Assembly: GCF_040580765.1 (NCBI RefSeq)
Contig: NZ_CP158687.1
Coordinates: 2,232,001-2,296,000, forward strand
Length of the DNA: 64,000 nucleotides
Direction: 5' to 3'
Source: Lentibacter algarum
GTDB taxonomy: Bacteria > Pseudomonadota > Alphaproteobacteria > Rhodobacterales > Rhodobacteraceae
The notes under the pieces: generated by a model
The model's input: the letters and a program-made list of their open reading frames with translations, nothing else
Database searches by the model: none
Told to the model about the DNA's origin: nothing
Part shown: in pieces, positions 7,795 to 15,682 of the stretch
Numbering within the stretch: the stretch's first letter is position 1
How the letters are laid out: every line of letters starts with the position of its first letter
Made by a program: the position numbers and the translations under genes

Positions 7795-8436
7795 TTAGCC
7801 ACGCTCCATCATCTGCAAATCACCGCTTGCCTCATATCGTGCCTGTTGTGTGTTTAATGCCTGTTGTGCCTGCTTTAGCCAGAGTGGGCTGGCTGCCCTT
7901 TGAATACGGTGTGCCTGTTGCTCAGCGTAGTGCTCATTTAATGTGTGCTGTGGCGGCGGGGTTGATTGCTTGGCGTCCCAACACAGACCGTCCGAAATTG
8001 TATCATTGCCCATGCGCCAATACTCATGCGTAACATAGCTCGTGACAGCTGCGCGGTCTTGTACGGGCATGATCCAGTTTTTAGCCAGCGGTGCTGTTTG
8101 AGTGTGATGCTGTGCCCACACTGCATTGAGCACACAGCACATGTGCTCCGTATCTTGCAGTGGACTTGGCATGACAAAGTGAACATGGAAGTTCTCATGG
8201 TCTGACCCTTCATGCGCAAAGCACCAGCGTGGCACGCGTGTGTTCTGGCGCTCTGCTGCTTTGCCATAGATCACGCGGTCAATCTTGTTCCAGTAGCTGC
8301 GCAGGAGCTTGTCAGCGGTGTTGCGGCCAATGGTTCTGCCGTTCACGAACTTGAGCGTACCAAACACATTCCAGTCTTGTGCCAACAAGTGCTGTACCAA
8401 TGCCTGTCGTTCCTGTTTGCGCTGCTCAAATCCCAT
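7795..8436 (-). CDS. HUH-type replication initiator endonuclease, Rep (copy 1)
   Basis: The product has 213 residues. Motif I is WNVFGTLKF (22-30); the HUH motif is ENFHVHFVMP with H84 and H86; the tyrosine motif is SYVTHEYW with Y134 and Y139. This set is diagnostic of rolling-circle HUH endonucleases that nick an origin and join covalently to its 5' end. The C-terminal ~60 residues are a Gln/Ala/His-rich helix region with no helicase domain, so host helicase would be needed. An iteron-rich non-coding region lies directly upstream. A co-resident tyrosine recombinase suggests an element that integrates and also replicates or transfers as a circle. Confidence 0.85.
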   Translation of the reverse strand: MGFEQRKQERQALVQHLLAQDWNVFGTLKFVNGRTIGRNTADKLLRSYWNKIDRVIYGKAAERQNTRVPRWCFAHEGSDHENFHVHFVMPSPLQDTEHMCCVLNAVWAQHHTQTAPLAKNWIMPVQDRAAVTSYVTHEYWRMGNDTISDGLCWDAKQSTPPPQHTLNEHYAEQQAHRIQRAASPLWLKQAQQALNTQQARYEASGDLQMMERG

Positions 8437-8512
8437 TGCGGACCTCCATGTTTATTTATCAACGAAGGCGCAAAACGGGGAAGAAACAGATTATGCTGTG
8501 TCCCAAAAACAG

Positions 8513-8720
8513 GCACGCACAATTGTGTTGGAACCACTGTGTTGTAGGTTTGTGGTTGCAACATAGTGGTTATCCCACAGTCTCCTGAGAAATTCCCACA
8601 ACACAGTCTCGCCCTACAGTGTCGCAAGAAGTTTCCGCAACACAGCTTCTGGCTTGGGTGCTGAGCGACACTATCCGCCCTAGTGTTTGCTCCAACACAA
8701 CTGTGTTTTGATAAATACTT
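8513..8720. repeat. iteron-like AACACA/TGTGTT repeats upstream of rep (putative origin, copy 1)
   Basis: The stretch between the divergent rep and 108-residue genes is packed with AACACA and TGTGTT words in both orientations. An inverted pair AACCACTGTGTTG ... CAACATAGTGGTT has one mismatch over 13 bp, and ACACAATTGTGTTG is near-palindromic. The region is conserved in copy 2 (54780-54950), although copy 1 carries ~45 extra bases of the repeat. Placement next to an HUH Rep gene makes an origin or Rep-binding site the best reading (inference). Confidence 0.65.
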
Positions 8721-8747
8721 GCGAGGCCATAACACTGGGAGAATTGG

Positions 8748-9074
8748 ATGAGCATAAGACTTTTAGAACACATGCGCGATGAATTGATCGCAACCGGTAT
8801 CGTGCAGAACACACCAGAGTTCTGTCACAGCTGGCTGGGGCGCAGTGAGGGCTATATCCGCGTGCTGCGCTATCACAACACGGAACCAAGTGTTGGCACG
8901 CTCAGTATATGTTCGAGCAAACTCGGCTATTATGCAGCGCGATTGGCAGAAAGTAATCAGCAAGATCATCAAGCGTGGGGCAAGCGTTTGGCTTATCTAA
9001 AGGCGCTGTGTGACAGGGCCATAGCTGAGCAGGCAGAAGCGGTTTGGCGTGCGCCGGAACGGATGGCGGTATAA
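8748..9074 (+). CDS. small conserved element protein, DUF6626-like (copy 1)
   Basis: The 108-residue product starts LLEHMRDELIATGIVQNTPEFCHSWLGRSEGYIRVLR, then a predicted helical region ending in APERMAV. The WLGRS-Y pattern recalls DUF6626-type small accessory proteins; this name is tentative. TGGGAGAA precedes the start. It is transcribed away from rep across the iteron region, so it may regulate or assist replication. The orthologue at 54979 is ~90% identical. Confidence 0.75.
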   Translation: MSIRLLEHMRDELIATGIVQNTPEFCHSWLGRSEGYIRVLRYHNTEPSVGTLSICSSKLGYYAARLAESNQQDHQAWGKRLAYLKALCDRAIAEQAEAVWRAPERMAV

Positions 9075-9227
9075 TGCGATTTAATCATTGCAACGTCATT
9101 TATGACGTATCTCATCCGAAATTCCCCTTGCAGCCTCAAAAATCTGCGCTGCGGTTTTTTAGCGGGAAGTACTTACACTTTTGGGGTGGCCTTTTGCGTA
9201 CCCCACTCCCCCAGCCAGGAGCAGAGT

Positions 9228-9590
9228 ATGACTGACCGCGAGGAACTGCGCCGACTGATAGATGTGATTGAGAAGGCTTCAGCTAGTGTTCAGCTGGATC
9301 AAGCCATTGAGGACATTAAGATCTTTGCCAACACCACAAGCTTCTTGGCCAACAAGCTTGAGACACGGCTCAAAGGTGGCGACGTCAATGCCAAGAAGCA
9401 GCCAAAGTCGCGCATTGGCAAAGCCATTGCAGCTCCGCAAATTCCCAAGCCCAATGTGCCAAGCCAACAACAGGCTGCGCCAGACGCTGCAAGTGGTGGC
9501 ATGCCCTCAGCCCTATCAACTTCAACATCACAGGCGGATTACGACAGGCTCAAGCCGCAGGGCGCGCAGGGACCAATATCCGGCAATTGA
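9228..9590 (+). CDS. small element protein with helical N-terminus and Pro/Ala/Gln-rich tail (copy 1)
   Basis: The start at 9228 was chosen for the AGGAG before it and because the copy 2 protein begins at the same MTDREELRRL. Of 120 residues, the first ~65 are helical (DVIEKASASVQLDQAIEDIKIF, LANKLETRL) and the rest is low-complexity, rich in P, A, Q and S, ending LKPQGAQGPISGN. The function is unknown. It is the last backbone gene before the shared right end. Confidence 0.75.
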   Translation: MTDREELRRLIDVIEKASASVQLDQAIEDIKIFANTTSFLANKLETRLKGGDVNAKKQPKSRIGKAIAAPQIPKPNVPSQQQAAPDAASGGMPSALSTSTSQADYDRLKPQGAQGPISGN

Positions 9591-9697
9591 GTATTGTGGT
9601 GTCACACAGCGTCTGTGCGCGGGCTGTAGGCGGTGACCACGTTGCGTCAGCGCTCAGTGTGGCTAGCAACTAGGGTTACTGCGCTACGCTGCGTTTT

Positions 9698-10131
9698 GAG
9701 CGCTTTTTATGCAAAAAGCGTTGTAACGAAGTACTGCGAAACTCTATTGACTGTCAGGCTGAAAGGCATGCCTTAGAAAGTTACTATTGAGACATTCGCA
9801 CAGCGGTCGTTGGTCCAAGACGCAGCGAACGGCAAGAAAGAGCCCCACAGCGGAAGTCCTTATTTTGTGCTGCGTGCGCTTGCAGCACGGAATGTGCTGC
9901 ATTGGCGAAGGTTTTGATGCTGCAATACGGCGTAAGAAGCAGCCATTCGCACAACCCGGAGCATGGATATGGCAGTTAAAGATCAAGTCGCGGAGCTTTC
10001 CCGCCGCATAAATCCCAAGCAAAAAAACCTAAGCACCATTGACGGGCCACAGTGTGTCGACCCGATGCTATGCTCCAGACGTCAGCGCGGTGCTGACGTC
10101 TGGGTTTGGAGGGAGGATTGGAGGGCATGTT
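9698..10131. other. non-coding stretch before the second recombinase
   Basis: There is no convincing gene. It holds degenerate sequence with short self-complementary pieces such as GCGCTTTTTATGCAAAAAGCG near 9700-9720. It ends in a strong hairpin at 10075-10103 just before the recombinase gene. Confidence 0.5.
10075..10103. promoter_or_regulatory. perfect 12-bp inverted repeat upstream of the recombinase gene
   Basis: CCAGACGTCAGC and GCTGACGTCTGG flank a 5-nt GCGGT loop and end 28 bp before the start codon at 10132. There is no T run, so it is more likely an operator, attachment core or mRNA hairpin than a terminator. Confidence 0.55.
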
Positions 10132-10764
10132 ATGCCACGAGTCCAACTTCCCGCAGTCACCCCAAAACGCAAAGCTTGGAACAAAGGGCGGATCATCGGC
10201 CAGAAACGACCGCTGTTTCCCAAACAGGTTTGGGCAATCCGCGCTCGGCTCGAGATTGCAGGCTACCTTCGCGACCTCGCACTGTTCAACGTTGCGATTG
10301 ATAGCAAGTTGCGAGGGTGCGACTTAGTCAAACTCGCCGTGACCGATTTGGTCAAAGATGATCACGTTCGCGAACGAGTTTCGGTGATCCAGAGCAAAAC
10401 CAAAAAACCGGTTCGGTTTGAACTGACCGGAAACACGAGAGAAACTATTACTGCTTGGGTTAGGTCGCCTGAAATGATCGGCTGCCTTTTCATGTTTCCC
10501 AGCCGCTTCCACGACCGTCTGCACATCTCCACGCGGCAATATGGTCGACTTGTTCGTGATTGGGTGACTGCAATTGGACTGGAACCGAGCGGTTACGGCA
10601 CTCATTCGCTCCGCCGGACCAAAGCTGCCGAGATATACCGCAAGACGGGCAACCTTCGCGCGGTGCAGCTTCTACTTGGTCACACAAAAGTTGATAGTAC
10701 GGTGCGATATTTAGGCGTTGAGTTGGAAGATGCTCTGAGTATTGCGGAGCGCATAGATATCTAG
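10132..10764 (+). CDS. tyrosine recombinase / site-specific integrase (short type)
   Basis: The start at 10132 follows GGAGGG at ideal spacing. The product has 210 residues and the usual catalytic set: SKLRGCDLVKL (first Arg), a Lys in QSKTKKP, HSLRRTKA (His-x-x-Arg), LLGHTKVDSTVRYLGV (second His and Tyr nucleophile). This class of ~200-residue integrases with an N-terminal KRKAWNKGR box is common beside IS elements and plasmid islands. It is unlike the 188- and 408-residue recombinases also in this window. A hairpin follows the stop. Confidence 0.88.
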   Translation: MPRVQLPAVTPKRKAWNKGRIIGQKRPLFPKQVWAIRARLEIAGYLRDLALFNVAIDSKLRGCDLVKLAVTDLVKDDHVRERVSVIQSKTKKPVRFELTGNTRETITAWVRSPEMIGCLFMFPSRFHDRLHISTRQYGRLVRDWVTAIGLEPSGYGTHSLRRTKAAEIYRKTGNLRAVQLLLGHTKVDSTVRYLGVELEDALSIAERIDI

Positions 10765-10771
10765 GCAATGT

Positions 10772-10797
10772 TGGCGAACGGTGCTTGCCGTTCGCCA
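10772..10797. terminator. perfect 10-bp hairpin after the recombinase gene
   Basis: TGGCGAACGG and its reverse complement flank TGCTTG, 8 bp after the stop codon. No T run follows, so it is a weak or bidirectional terminator candidate; it could also be a recombination site. Confidence 0.5.
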
Positions 10798-10846
10798 GAT
10801 CACAAGAGATTTGAGATCACGTGGCGGCGAAAACGAAATGCAAGCC

Positions 10847-12394
10847 GATTCCGTTGAAAAAGTCGCTGATTTCGGGGCGTCTGTTTGAGGTATTGGTCTG
10901 ATTTCGTTCAGATGTCTAAGGCGTAGCCGCCGCTTCAACCTGCGGCGGGCTCCATCGGTTTGAGCTTTGCGAGTTTCCGGAGGTTTTGGGCGGTGGCTGC
11001 GAGGGTAAATTCGTCTTGAACGCCGCATGGGCCCCGTAATCGGAGCCGCCCCAGGCCGAGGATGCGTTTGAGGTGGGCAAAGAGCATTTCGACCTTTTTT
11101 CGTCGCGCCTGAGCCTTGGGGTTGAACTCAGAGGCAGTGCATTGGCGAGCGAAGTCTCTGACGATCTCATATTTATCGCGATGGACCGAACGCGTTTCCG
11201 CGTTAGGGCAGCACTTTGCTTTCAGCTCGCATCCTGTGCAGTCTGATTTCAGTGCCCGATAGTTTCTGGATTTCCAAACTGGCGCATTCCGTTTTGGATC
11301 AGAATAGGTCCGCCATGTATGCCGCATCTCTTTGCCGCCCGGGCAGATGTACCGGTCGTTCTCATCATCCCATGTGAAGTCGGAGCGCGAGAAGGTTCCG
11401 TCCGTCCGTTCGCCTTTGTCAAAGACGGGAATAAAGGGGAGGATTTGGCGCATTAATGCCAGCCAGACCAGAGTGTCTGAAGACCCGTAGGCCGTGTCTG
11501 CCGCGATCCAATCGGGCTTCACGCCAAAGCGCTTTTCGGTCCGATCTAGCATCTTGCGCATCGCGCCGACCTCAGCGGTCTTGTTCGACCGGCTGGCGTC
11601 AACATCGACAATGATGCCGTGGTCCGTATCGATCAGATAGTTGTCGGAATAGGCAAAGAATGCCGGGCCTTTGCGCGCGGCAGTCCATTGGCTTGCGGGG
11701 TCAGCATGGGCGGTGAACTTTGGCTTGGCGGTGGTCGCTGCTCCGAAGGCTTCGTTGTCCAGAGTGTCGAGATACTCGCGCACCGCCCGGGGCGCATCGT
11801 TCGGATTAATCTCGCGTGCTGCCCAATCCTCTGGATTGCTGGAGTTCTGCTTTTGGACATCAGCGCTGATCAAGCTAGCATCGACGGCGAAGCCCTGGCC
11901 GCCGACCAAACCCTCTTCCATGCAGCGCGCGACCGTCCCCTCAAACACATGGCGCAACAGGTCGCTCTCCCGAAAGCGACCGTGACGGTTCTTGGAAAAG
12001 CTCGAATGATCCGGGATGTTGTCCGTCAGATCGAGCCGGCAAAACCAGCGGTATGCAAGGTTCAGATGCACCTCTTCGCACAGCCGCCGCTCGGATCGAA
12101 TGCCAAAGCAATACCCGATCAGAAGCATCCGGATCAGCAGCTCTGGGTCGATGGAGGGCCGACCAGTGTGGCTGTAGAAATCCGCTAGGTGAGCACGGAC
12201 GCTGGTCAGATCAACAAAACGATCAATCGACCGCACCAAGTGATTATGAGGAACGTGATCCTCTAGCGAGAACTCGTAGAACAAAGCTGCCTGCGCCTCT
12301 TGCCTCGGTCCCATCATCCCCAATCCTCCCATTCGTTGAGAGAATTGAATCAGCCGATCGACCGCCAATCAAGTAAGAGTTTTTCAACAAAATC
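10847..12394. mobile_element. IS1182-family insertion sequence
   Basis: Terminal inverted repeats GATTCCGTTGAAAAAGTC (10847-10864) and the complement of GATTTTGTTGAAAAACTC (12377-12394) match at 15 of 18 positions. A 4-bp AGCC is present directly outside each end (10843-10846 and 12395-12398), consistent with a target-site duplication. One full-length transposase gene fills the element, so it looks intact and fairly recent. Confidence 0.85.
10935..12368 (-). CDS. IS1182-family transposase
   Basis: The 477-residue DDE transposase has the N-terminal family region FSLEDHVPHNHLVRSIDRFVD, then IDPELLIRMLLIGYCFGIRSERRLCEEV. The catalytic acids are probably in VDASLISAD, ADTAYGS and KKVEMLFAHLKR. 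A cysteine cluster (CTGCELKAKCC) near residue 380 fits the zinc-ribbon insertion of the family. The true start may be a little downstream (MGGLGMMGP). The gene appears undamaged. Confidence 0.92.
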   Translation of the reverse strand: MAVDRLIQFSQRMGGLGMMGPRQEAQAALFYEFSLEDHVPHNHLVRSIDRFVDLTSVRAHLADFYSHTGRPSIDPELLIRMLLIGYCFGIRSERRLCEEVHLNLAYRWFCRLDLTDNIPDHSSFSKNRHGRFRESDLLRHVFEGTVARCMEEGLVGGQGFAVDASLISADVQKQNSSNPEDWAAREINPNDAPRAVREYLDTLDNEAFGAATTAKPKFTAHADPASQWTAARKGPAFFAYSDNYLIDTDHGIIVDVDASRSNKTAEVGAMRKMLDRTEKRFGVKPDWIAADTAYGSSDTLVWLALMRQILPFIPVFDKGERTDGTFSRSDFTWDDENDRYICPGGKEMRHTWRTYSDPKRNAPVWKSRNYRALKSDCTGCELKAKCCPNAETRSVHRDKYEIVRDFARQCTASEFNPKAQARRKKVEMLFAHLKRILGLGRLRLRGPCGVQDEFTLAATAQNLRKLAKLKPMEPAAG

Positions 12395-12403
12395 AGCCCA
12401 TAT

Positions 12404-12580
12404 TCACGGATGCTGCGGTCGCAGCCCGCTTTGCGCTTTTCCCAGCGGCTGCAAAATCTGGGTTTGGTTGAATTCACAGAGTTGCGGGACTTTCCCGTCG
12501 TCGTCAGGGTGAGCGCGAAAGAGGACGCGTCCAAAGGCAGCTAACAGCTTGCGTTTTTTCAAAAGTTCGGCGGTGACCAT
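12404..12580 (-). CDS. possible small protein beside the IS (doubtful)
   Basis: A 58-codon frame starts MVTAELLKKRKLLAAFGRV and ends SGLRPQHP. It reads as protein-like sequence with a basic start, and may be a remnant of a gene interrupted near the IS end. There is no clear ribosome-binding site and I do not recognise a family. From 12581 to 12783 I see nothing but the creatinase leader. Confidence 0.25.
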   Translation of the reverse strand: MVTAELLKKRKLLAAFGRVLFRAHPDDDGKVPQLCEFNQTQILQPLGKAQSGLRPQHP

Positions 12581-12783
12581 TCTTGATCGGATGATGCTTT
12601 TCGTCTATTGACGGATCGTGGGATTGACGATGGCGTCGTCACTAGTCGACATCCGATTAGAGCATCCCTACCCAACCATCCTGAACGCCGGGATCTTGCT
12701 TTGCCGCTGTGTGGTGAGGGAAGGTGCAACCGGTATGTTTGGCACTCCACTTCAGCACACTCGGCCTGAACAGGAGTAGTCCG

Positions 12784-14016
12784 ATGGCCGGAATATCCGA
12801 GTTTGGCGTTGCAGGACAGCGCCCCGATTTTTACCGTTTTCACCAAGGCGAAAAGGTGCTGCCTTTTGCAGACGCCGAATACGAAGCACGTCTGACCAAG
12901 CTGCGTGCGGTCATGGTGGACGAGGGCATTGACGCCGTTGTGATGACGTCTATGCACAACGTCTCCTACTACTCGGGTTTTCTGTATTGTGCCTTCGGGC
13001 GGCCTTATGCGCAGGTCGTCACGGCGACCGAAACCGTCACGTTCAGCGCAGGCATCGACGCGGCACAGCCTTGGCGTCGCGGGTACGGTGACAACATCAC
13101 CTACACCGACTGGCAGCGGAACAACTACTGGCGGGCGATCCACTCCGTGACAGGGTCGGGCAAGGTGATCGGTTTCGAAGGGGATCACATCTCTTACACG
13201 CAACTGGGCCTGATGGATGAATTCCTGACACCCTCGGCCAAGAAGGACATTGCGCCCGCCACGATGCGTCTGCGCATGCACAAATCTGCCGCAGAAATTG
13301 AGCTGATCCGTGCCGGTGCTGCGACTGCGGATGTGGGTGGCTATGCCATCAAGGAAGCGATCAAGGTAGGCGCGCGCGAGGTCGACGTGGCCATGGCGGG
13401 CCGTGACGCGATGGAGCTGGAGATTTCCAAGCGTTTCCCAGACTCTGAGATCCGCGACACGTGGGTCTGGTTCCAATCCGGCATCAATACCGATGGCGCG
13501 CACAACCCAGTCACCTGCCGCAAGCTGGAGCGCGGTGACATCCTAAGCCTGAATACCTTCCCGATGATCTCGGGCTATTATACGGCGCTCGAGCGCACGC
13601 TCTTCGTCGAGGAAGTGGATCCGGCCAGCCTTAAGGTGTGGGAAGCGAACGTTGCTGCCCATGAATATGGAATGAGCCTGCTCAAGCCCGGCGCGTCCTG
13701 CGCCGAGGTCACGCATAAGATCAACGATTTCTTTGCGGAACGTGACATGCTGCAATACCGGACCTTTGGCTACGGCCACTCATTCGGCGTTCTTAGCCAC
13801 TACTATGGCCGCGAGGCAGGGCTTGAGCTGCGCGAAGACATCGACACCGTGCTAGAGCCTGGCATGGTAATTTCCATGGAGCCAATGCTGACGATCCCAG
13901 ACGGCCAACCCGGCGCAGGTGGGTATCGTGAGCACGACATCCTTGTGATTACTGAGGATGGCAACGAGAACATAACAGGTTACCCATATGGCCCCGACTT
14001 CAACGTCGTCGGGTAA
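12784..14016 (+). CDS. creatinase (creatine amidinohydrolase), M24 family
   Basis: The start at 12784 follows GGAGTAG; the in-frame ATG at 12724 lacks such a site. The 410-residue protein keeps long stretches of known creatinases: LYCAFGRPYA, QPWRRGYG, YTDWQRNNYW, TWVWFQSGINTDGAHNPVT, FPMISGYYTALERTLF and the near-invariant YRTFGYGHSFG...LSHYYGREAGLELREDIDTVLEPGMV. H240 corresponds to the catalytic His of the Pseudomonas enzyme. The enzyme hydrolyses creatine to sarcosine and urea in the cytoplasm. The convergent regulator gene and the cytosine-deaminase-like gene may belong to the same nitrogen-salvage theme. Confidence 0.92.
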   Translation: MAGISEFGVAGQRPDFYRFHQGEKVLPFADAEYEARLTKLRAVMVDEGIDAVVMTSMHNVSYYSGFLYCAFGRPYAQVVTATETVTFSAGIDAAQPWRRGYGDNITYTDWQRNNYWRAIHSVTGSGKVIGFEGDHISYTQLGLMDEFLTPSAKKDIAPATMRLRMHKSAAEIELIRAGAATADVGGYAIKEAIKVGAREVDVAMAGRDAMELEISKRFPDSEIRDTWVWFQSGINTDGAHNPVTCRKLERGDILSLNTFPMISGYYTALERTLFVEEVDPASLKVWEANVAAHEYGMSLLKPGASCAEVTHKINDFFAERDMLQYRTFGYGHSFGVLSHYYGREAGLELREDIDTVLEPGMVISMEPMLTIPDGQPGAGGYREHDILVITEDGNENITGYPYGPDFNVVG

Positions 14017-14033
14017 CCGATCCTACTTTACGG

Positions 14034-14057
14034 TATGAGCAGCTATAGCTGCTCATA
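14034..14057. terminator. perfect 24-bp palindrome between convergent genes
   Basis: The palindrome centres on AGCTATAGCT and lies between the ends of the creatinase gene (+) and the GlxA-type regulator gene (-). The position suggests a shared bidirectional terminator, although a strong T run is missing. Confidence 0.55.
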
Positions 14058-14074
14058 TCAGCTCTGTTCGTGAA

Positions 14075-15202
14075 CTATTCATTGCTACTCAGAGTCTTGA
14101 GCCGCCCTCGGTGCCCATAGGGTGTCTCGCCGTATCGTTCTTTGTAGTGCCGTGAGAATACGTTGTTCGAATTGAACCCTGAGGCCATAGCGACTTCCAT
14201 GACACTCAGGTTGGTTTCTGTCAGCAAAGTGCGCGCACGTTCCAATCTGATGTTACGGTAGGTTTGCGCCGGGGCCTCGTTTAGCAACTGCCTGAACTGA
14301 CGTTCAATCTGGCGGCGCGAGATACCCGCGCTTGTGGCAAGTTCGTCGAGTGTCAGTGGGTCCTCAATGCTGTCATACATGGCCCGCAGAACAGCAAGGA
14401 TACGTGGATTGCGCGAGCTGATGGCTTTGGCGATTGAGGAGCGCTGTTCGCTGCGGATCGCGACATCGGGACCGTTCAAGCACATATCCGAGACTGCGAT
14501 TGCAAAATCCTCGCCATAGTCTTCAGCGATGATCGAAATCATCATTTCAGTTGCCGCCACACCGCCGCCGCACGTTAGCAGACTTCCGTCCCTTTCGAAC
14601 CTCTGTGCCGTGGGTTCCAGATCCGGGAATTCCTCGACGAAGCCGGGCTGGTTTTCCCAATGAAGTGTAAAAGTTTTGTCACTGAGACAACCCGCGCGTG
14701 CGAGGGTCGCAGCACCGGTGCAGATGCCGCCGAGTTTGCCGCCAAACCGGGCGTGGCGGCGTATACCTCCCAAGACATCGTCCGACGCAGCCTGGATACC
14801 GTTGTTGCCGGAACAAACAAAAAGGTAGGTATCGGGGTTCAGATCGCTCAGGCTGCCATGCACATCAATATCGATGCCGGAGGATGACGAAACAGCCTTG
14901 CCGTTATCTGAGATGGCCAGCCATCCATAGAGTGGTTTTTGGGCAAGCTGGTTCGCGATACGCAATGGATCCAAAGCAGCGCTGAAAGCAAGCAAAGTGA
15001 ATTGGGGCAACAGCAGGAATCCGAACCACCGGGTTTCCTGAGGGTCTTTGACAGGATAGCTGAACGCCCCAGATGGCACGAGATCCGGTCGATCCACAGT
15101 CTTGCTCTCGTTTTTGATCACACCTGCCCTCTTAGCTCGCTTTCTCCAACAGTATCGGGAACCAATCTGTCCGAAGGCGGGCCCGGCACATCGAATTTCC
15201 AA
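14075..15202 (-). CDS. GlxA-type transcriptional regulator (DJ-1/PfpI plus AraC HTH)
   Basis: The ORF codes for 375 residues, but the first ~27 look non-family; a GTG start near 15121 (VIKNESKTVDRPD) is possible. Residues ~60-230 form a DJ-1/PfpI-like domain (FGFLLLPQFTLLAFSAALDPLRIAN; GGICTGAATLARAGCL, where the Cys sits at the nucleophile elbow). The C-terminal ~100 residues hold two HTH motifs of the AraC type (LDELATSAGISRRQIERQFRQLL and VMEVAMASGFNSNNVFSRHYKERYGETP). Relatives control carnitine, dimethylglycine or arginine/creatine catabolism, so control of the convergent creatinase gene is plausible. Confidence 0.9.
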   Translation of the reverse strand: MEIRCAGPAFGQIGSRYCWRKRAKRAGVIKNESKTVDRPDLVPSGAFSYPVKDPQETRWFGFLLLPQFTLLAFSAALDPLRIANQLAQKPLYGWLAISDNGKAVSSSSGIDIDVHGSLSDLNPDTYLFVCSGNNGIQAASDDVLGGIRRHARFGGKLGGICTGAATLARAGCLSDKTFTLHWENQPGFVEEFPDLEPTAQRFERDGSLLTCGGGVAATEMMISIIAEDYGEDFAIAVSDMCLNGPDVAIRSEQRSSIAKAISSRNPRILAVLRAMYDSIEDPLTLDELATSAGISRRQIERQFRQLLNEAPAQTYRNIRLERARTLLTETNLSVMEVAMASGFNSNNVFSRHYKERYGETPYGHRGRLKTLSSNE

Positions 15203-15238
15203 GACTTATTGACCAGGGAGGTTGCGTGCAGGACGCAA

Positions 15239-15682
15239 TTACTCTGCGATGTCCTCAGCCCATAGTTCCGGCTCTTCATCGATAAACCTACGCATCAGAG
15301 CGATGCAATCCGGGTCATCTGCGACGATCACTTCAACGCCCTTCGAGCGCAAGAACTCTTCGTTGCCACCAAAGTTTTTGTTTTCACCGATCACCACGCG
15401 CGGGATACCGAACTGAATGATTGTCCCGGTGCACATCATGCATGGGCTAAGCGAGGTATAGAGCGTGGTGTCGCGATAAGTCTTCTGGCGGCCGGCCTTG
15501 CGCAATGCATCCATCTCGCCGTGGGCAATCGGGTCGCCTTTTTGCACCCGCTGATTGCGCCCCTGTGCTACAACCTCTCCACCGCGCGCCAGCACTGAAC
15601 CTATCGGGCACCCGCCTTCGTCAAACCCGGCTTTGGCCTCCTCGTAAGCAATGCGCAGCAGGCGTGTGTCGTCAGCGTTCAT
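15239..15682 (-). CDS. cytosine deaminase, yeast FCY1-like
   Basis: The 147-residue zinc deaminase has the HGE motif (PIAHGEMDAL) with the catalytic Glu and the PCMMC zinc-ligand pair (SLSPCMMCTG). Sequence around IQFGIPRVVIGENKNFGG, the VEVIVADDPDC segment and the C-terminal FIDEEPELWAEDIAE tail closely follow the fungal cytosine deaminase, so cytosine to uracil plus ammonia is the likely reaction. Related bacterial enzymes act on creatinine or other ring amines, which cannot be excluded next to creatinase. It overlaps the deacetylase gene by 4 bp and ends the ABC-transporter operon. Confidence 0.85.
   Translation of the reverse strand: MNADDTRLLRIAYEEAKAGFDEGGCPIGSVLARGGEVVAQGRNQRVQKGDPIAHGEMDALRKAGRQKTYRDTTLYTSLSPCMMCTGTIIQFGIPRVVIGENKNFGGNEEFLRSKGVEVIVADDPDCIALMRRFIDEEPELWAEDIAE

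Larger units (their letters stand above)
2342..9697. mobile_element. modular recombinase/HUH-Rep mobile element, copy 1
   Basis: The limits were set by comparing this region with 48702-55895. The left homologous block starts at the motif AAGGTCCGCTAAGGGCCG and the right block ends in GCGCTACGCTGCGTTTT. Shared backbone: short tyrosine recombinase, 15-bp palindromes, DUF3768 gene, DUF6641-like gene, HUH Rep gene with its terminator, iteron region, and two small genes. The stretch ~3129-6350 is private cargo: a three-gene operon with a clamp-loader-like ATPase, and a 258-residue protein. The shared parts have diverged by roughly 10% or less at protein level, so the copies are related but not the product of a very recent duplication. 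The right boundary may be the end of a conserved core and not the true element end. Confidence 0.75.

Noticed and set aside
7725..8033. 102-codon plus-strand frame opposite rep (and its equivalent at 53997)
   Set aside because: Antisense to the end of the conserved Rep gene and across its terminator side; conservation is explained by rep.
9698..9760. Right-hand copy of the element end motif expected after 9697
   Set aside because: No AAGGTC...GGGCCG-like sequence is present near 9697 or 55895, so a simple direct-repeat-bounded 7 kb element is not supported; this is why a longer unit is proposed.
12559..13503. 314-codon minus-strand frame
   Set aside because: It is antisense to creatinase, whose sequence is strongly conserved; the frame is a product of codon bias.
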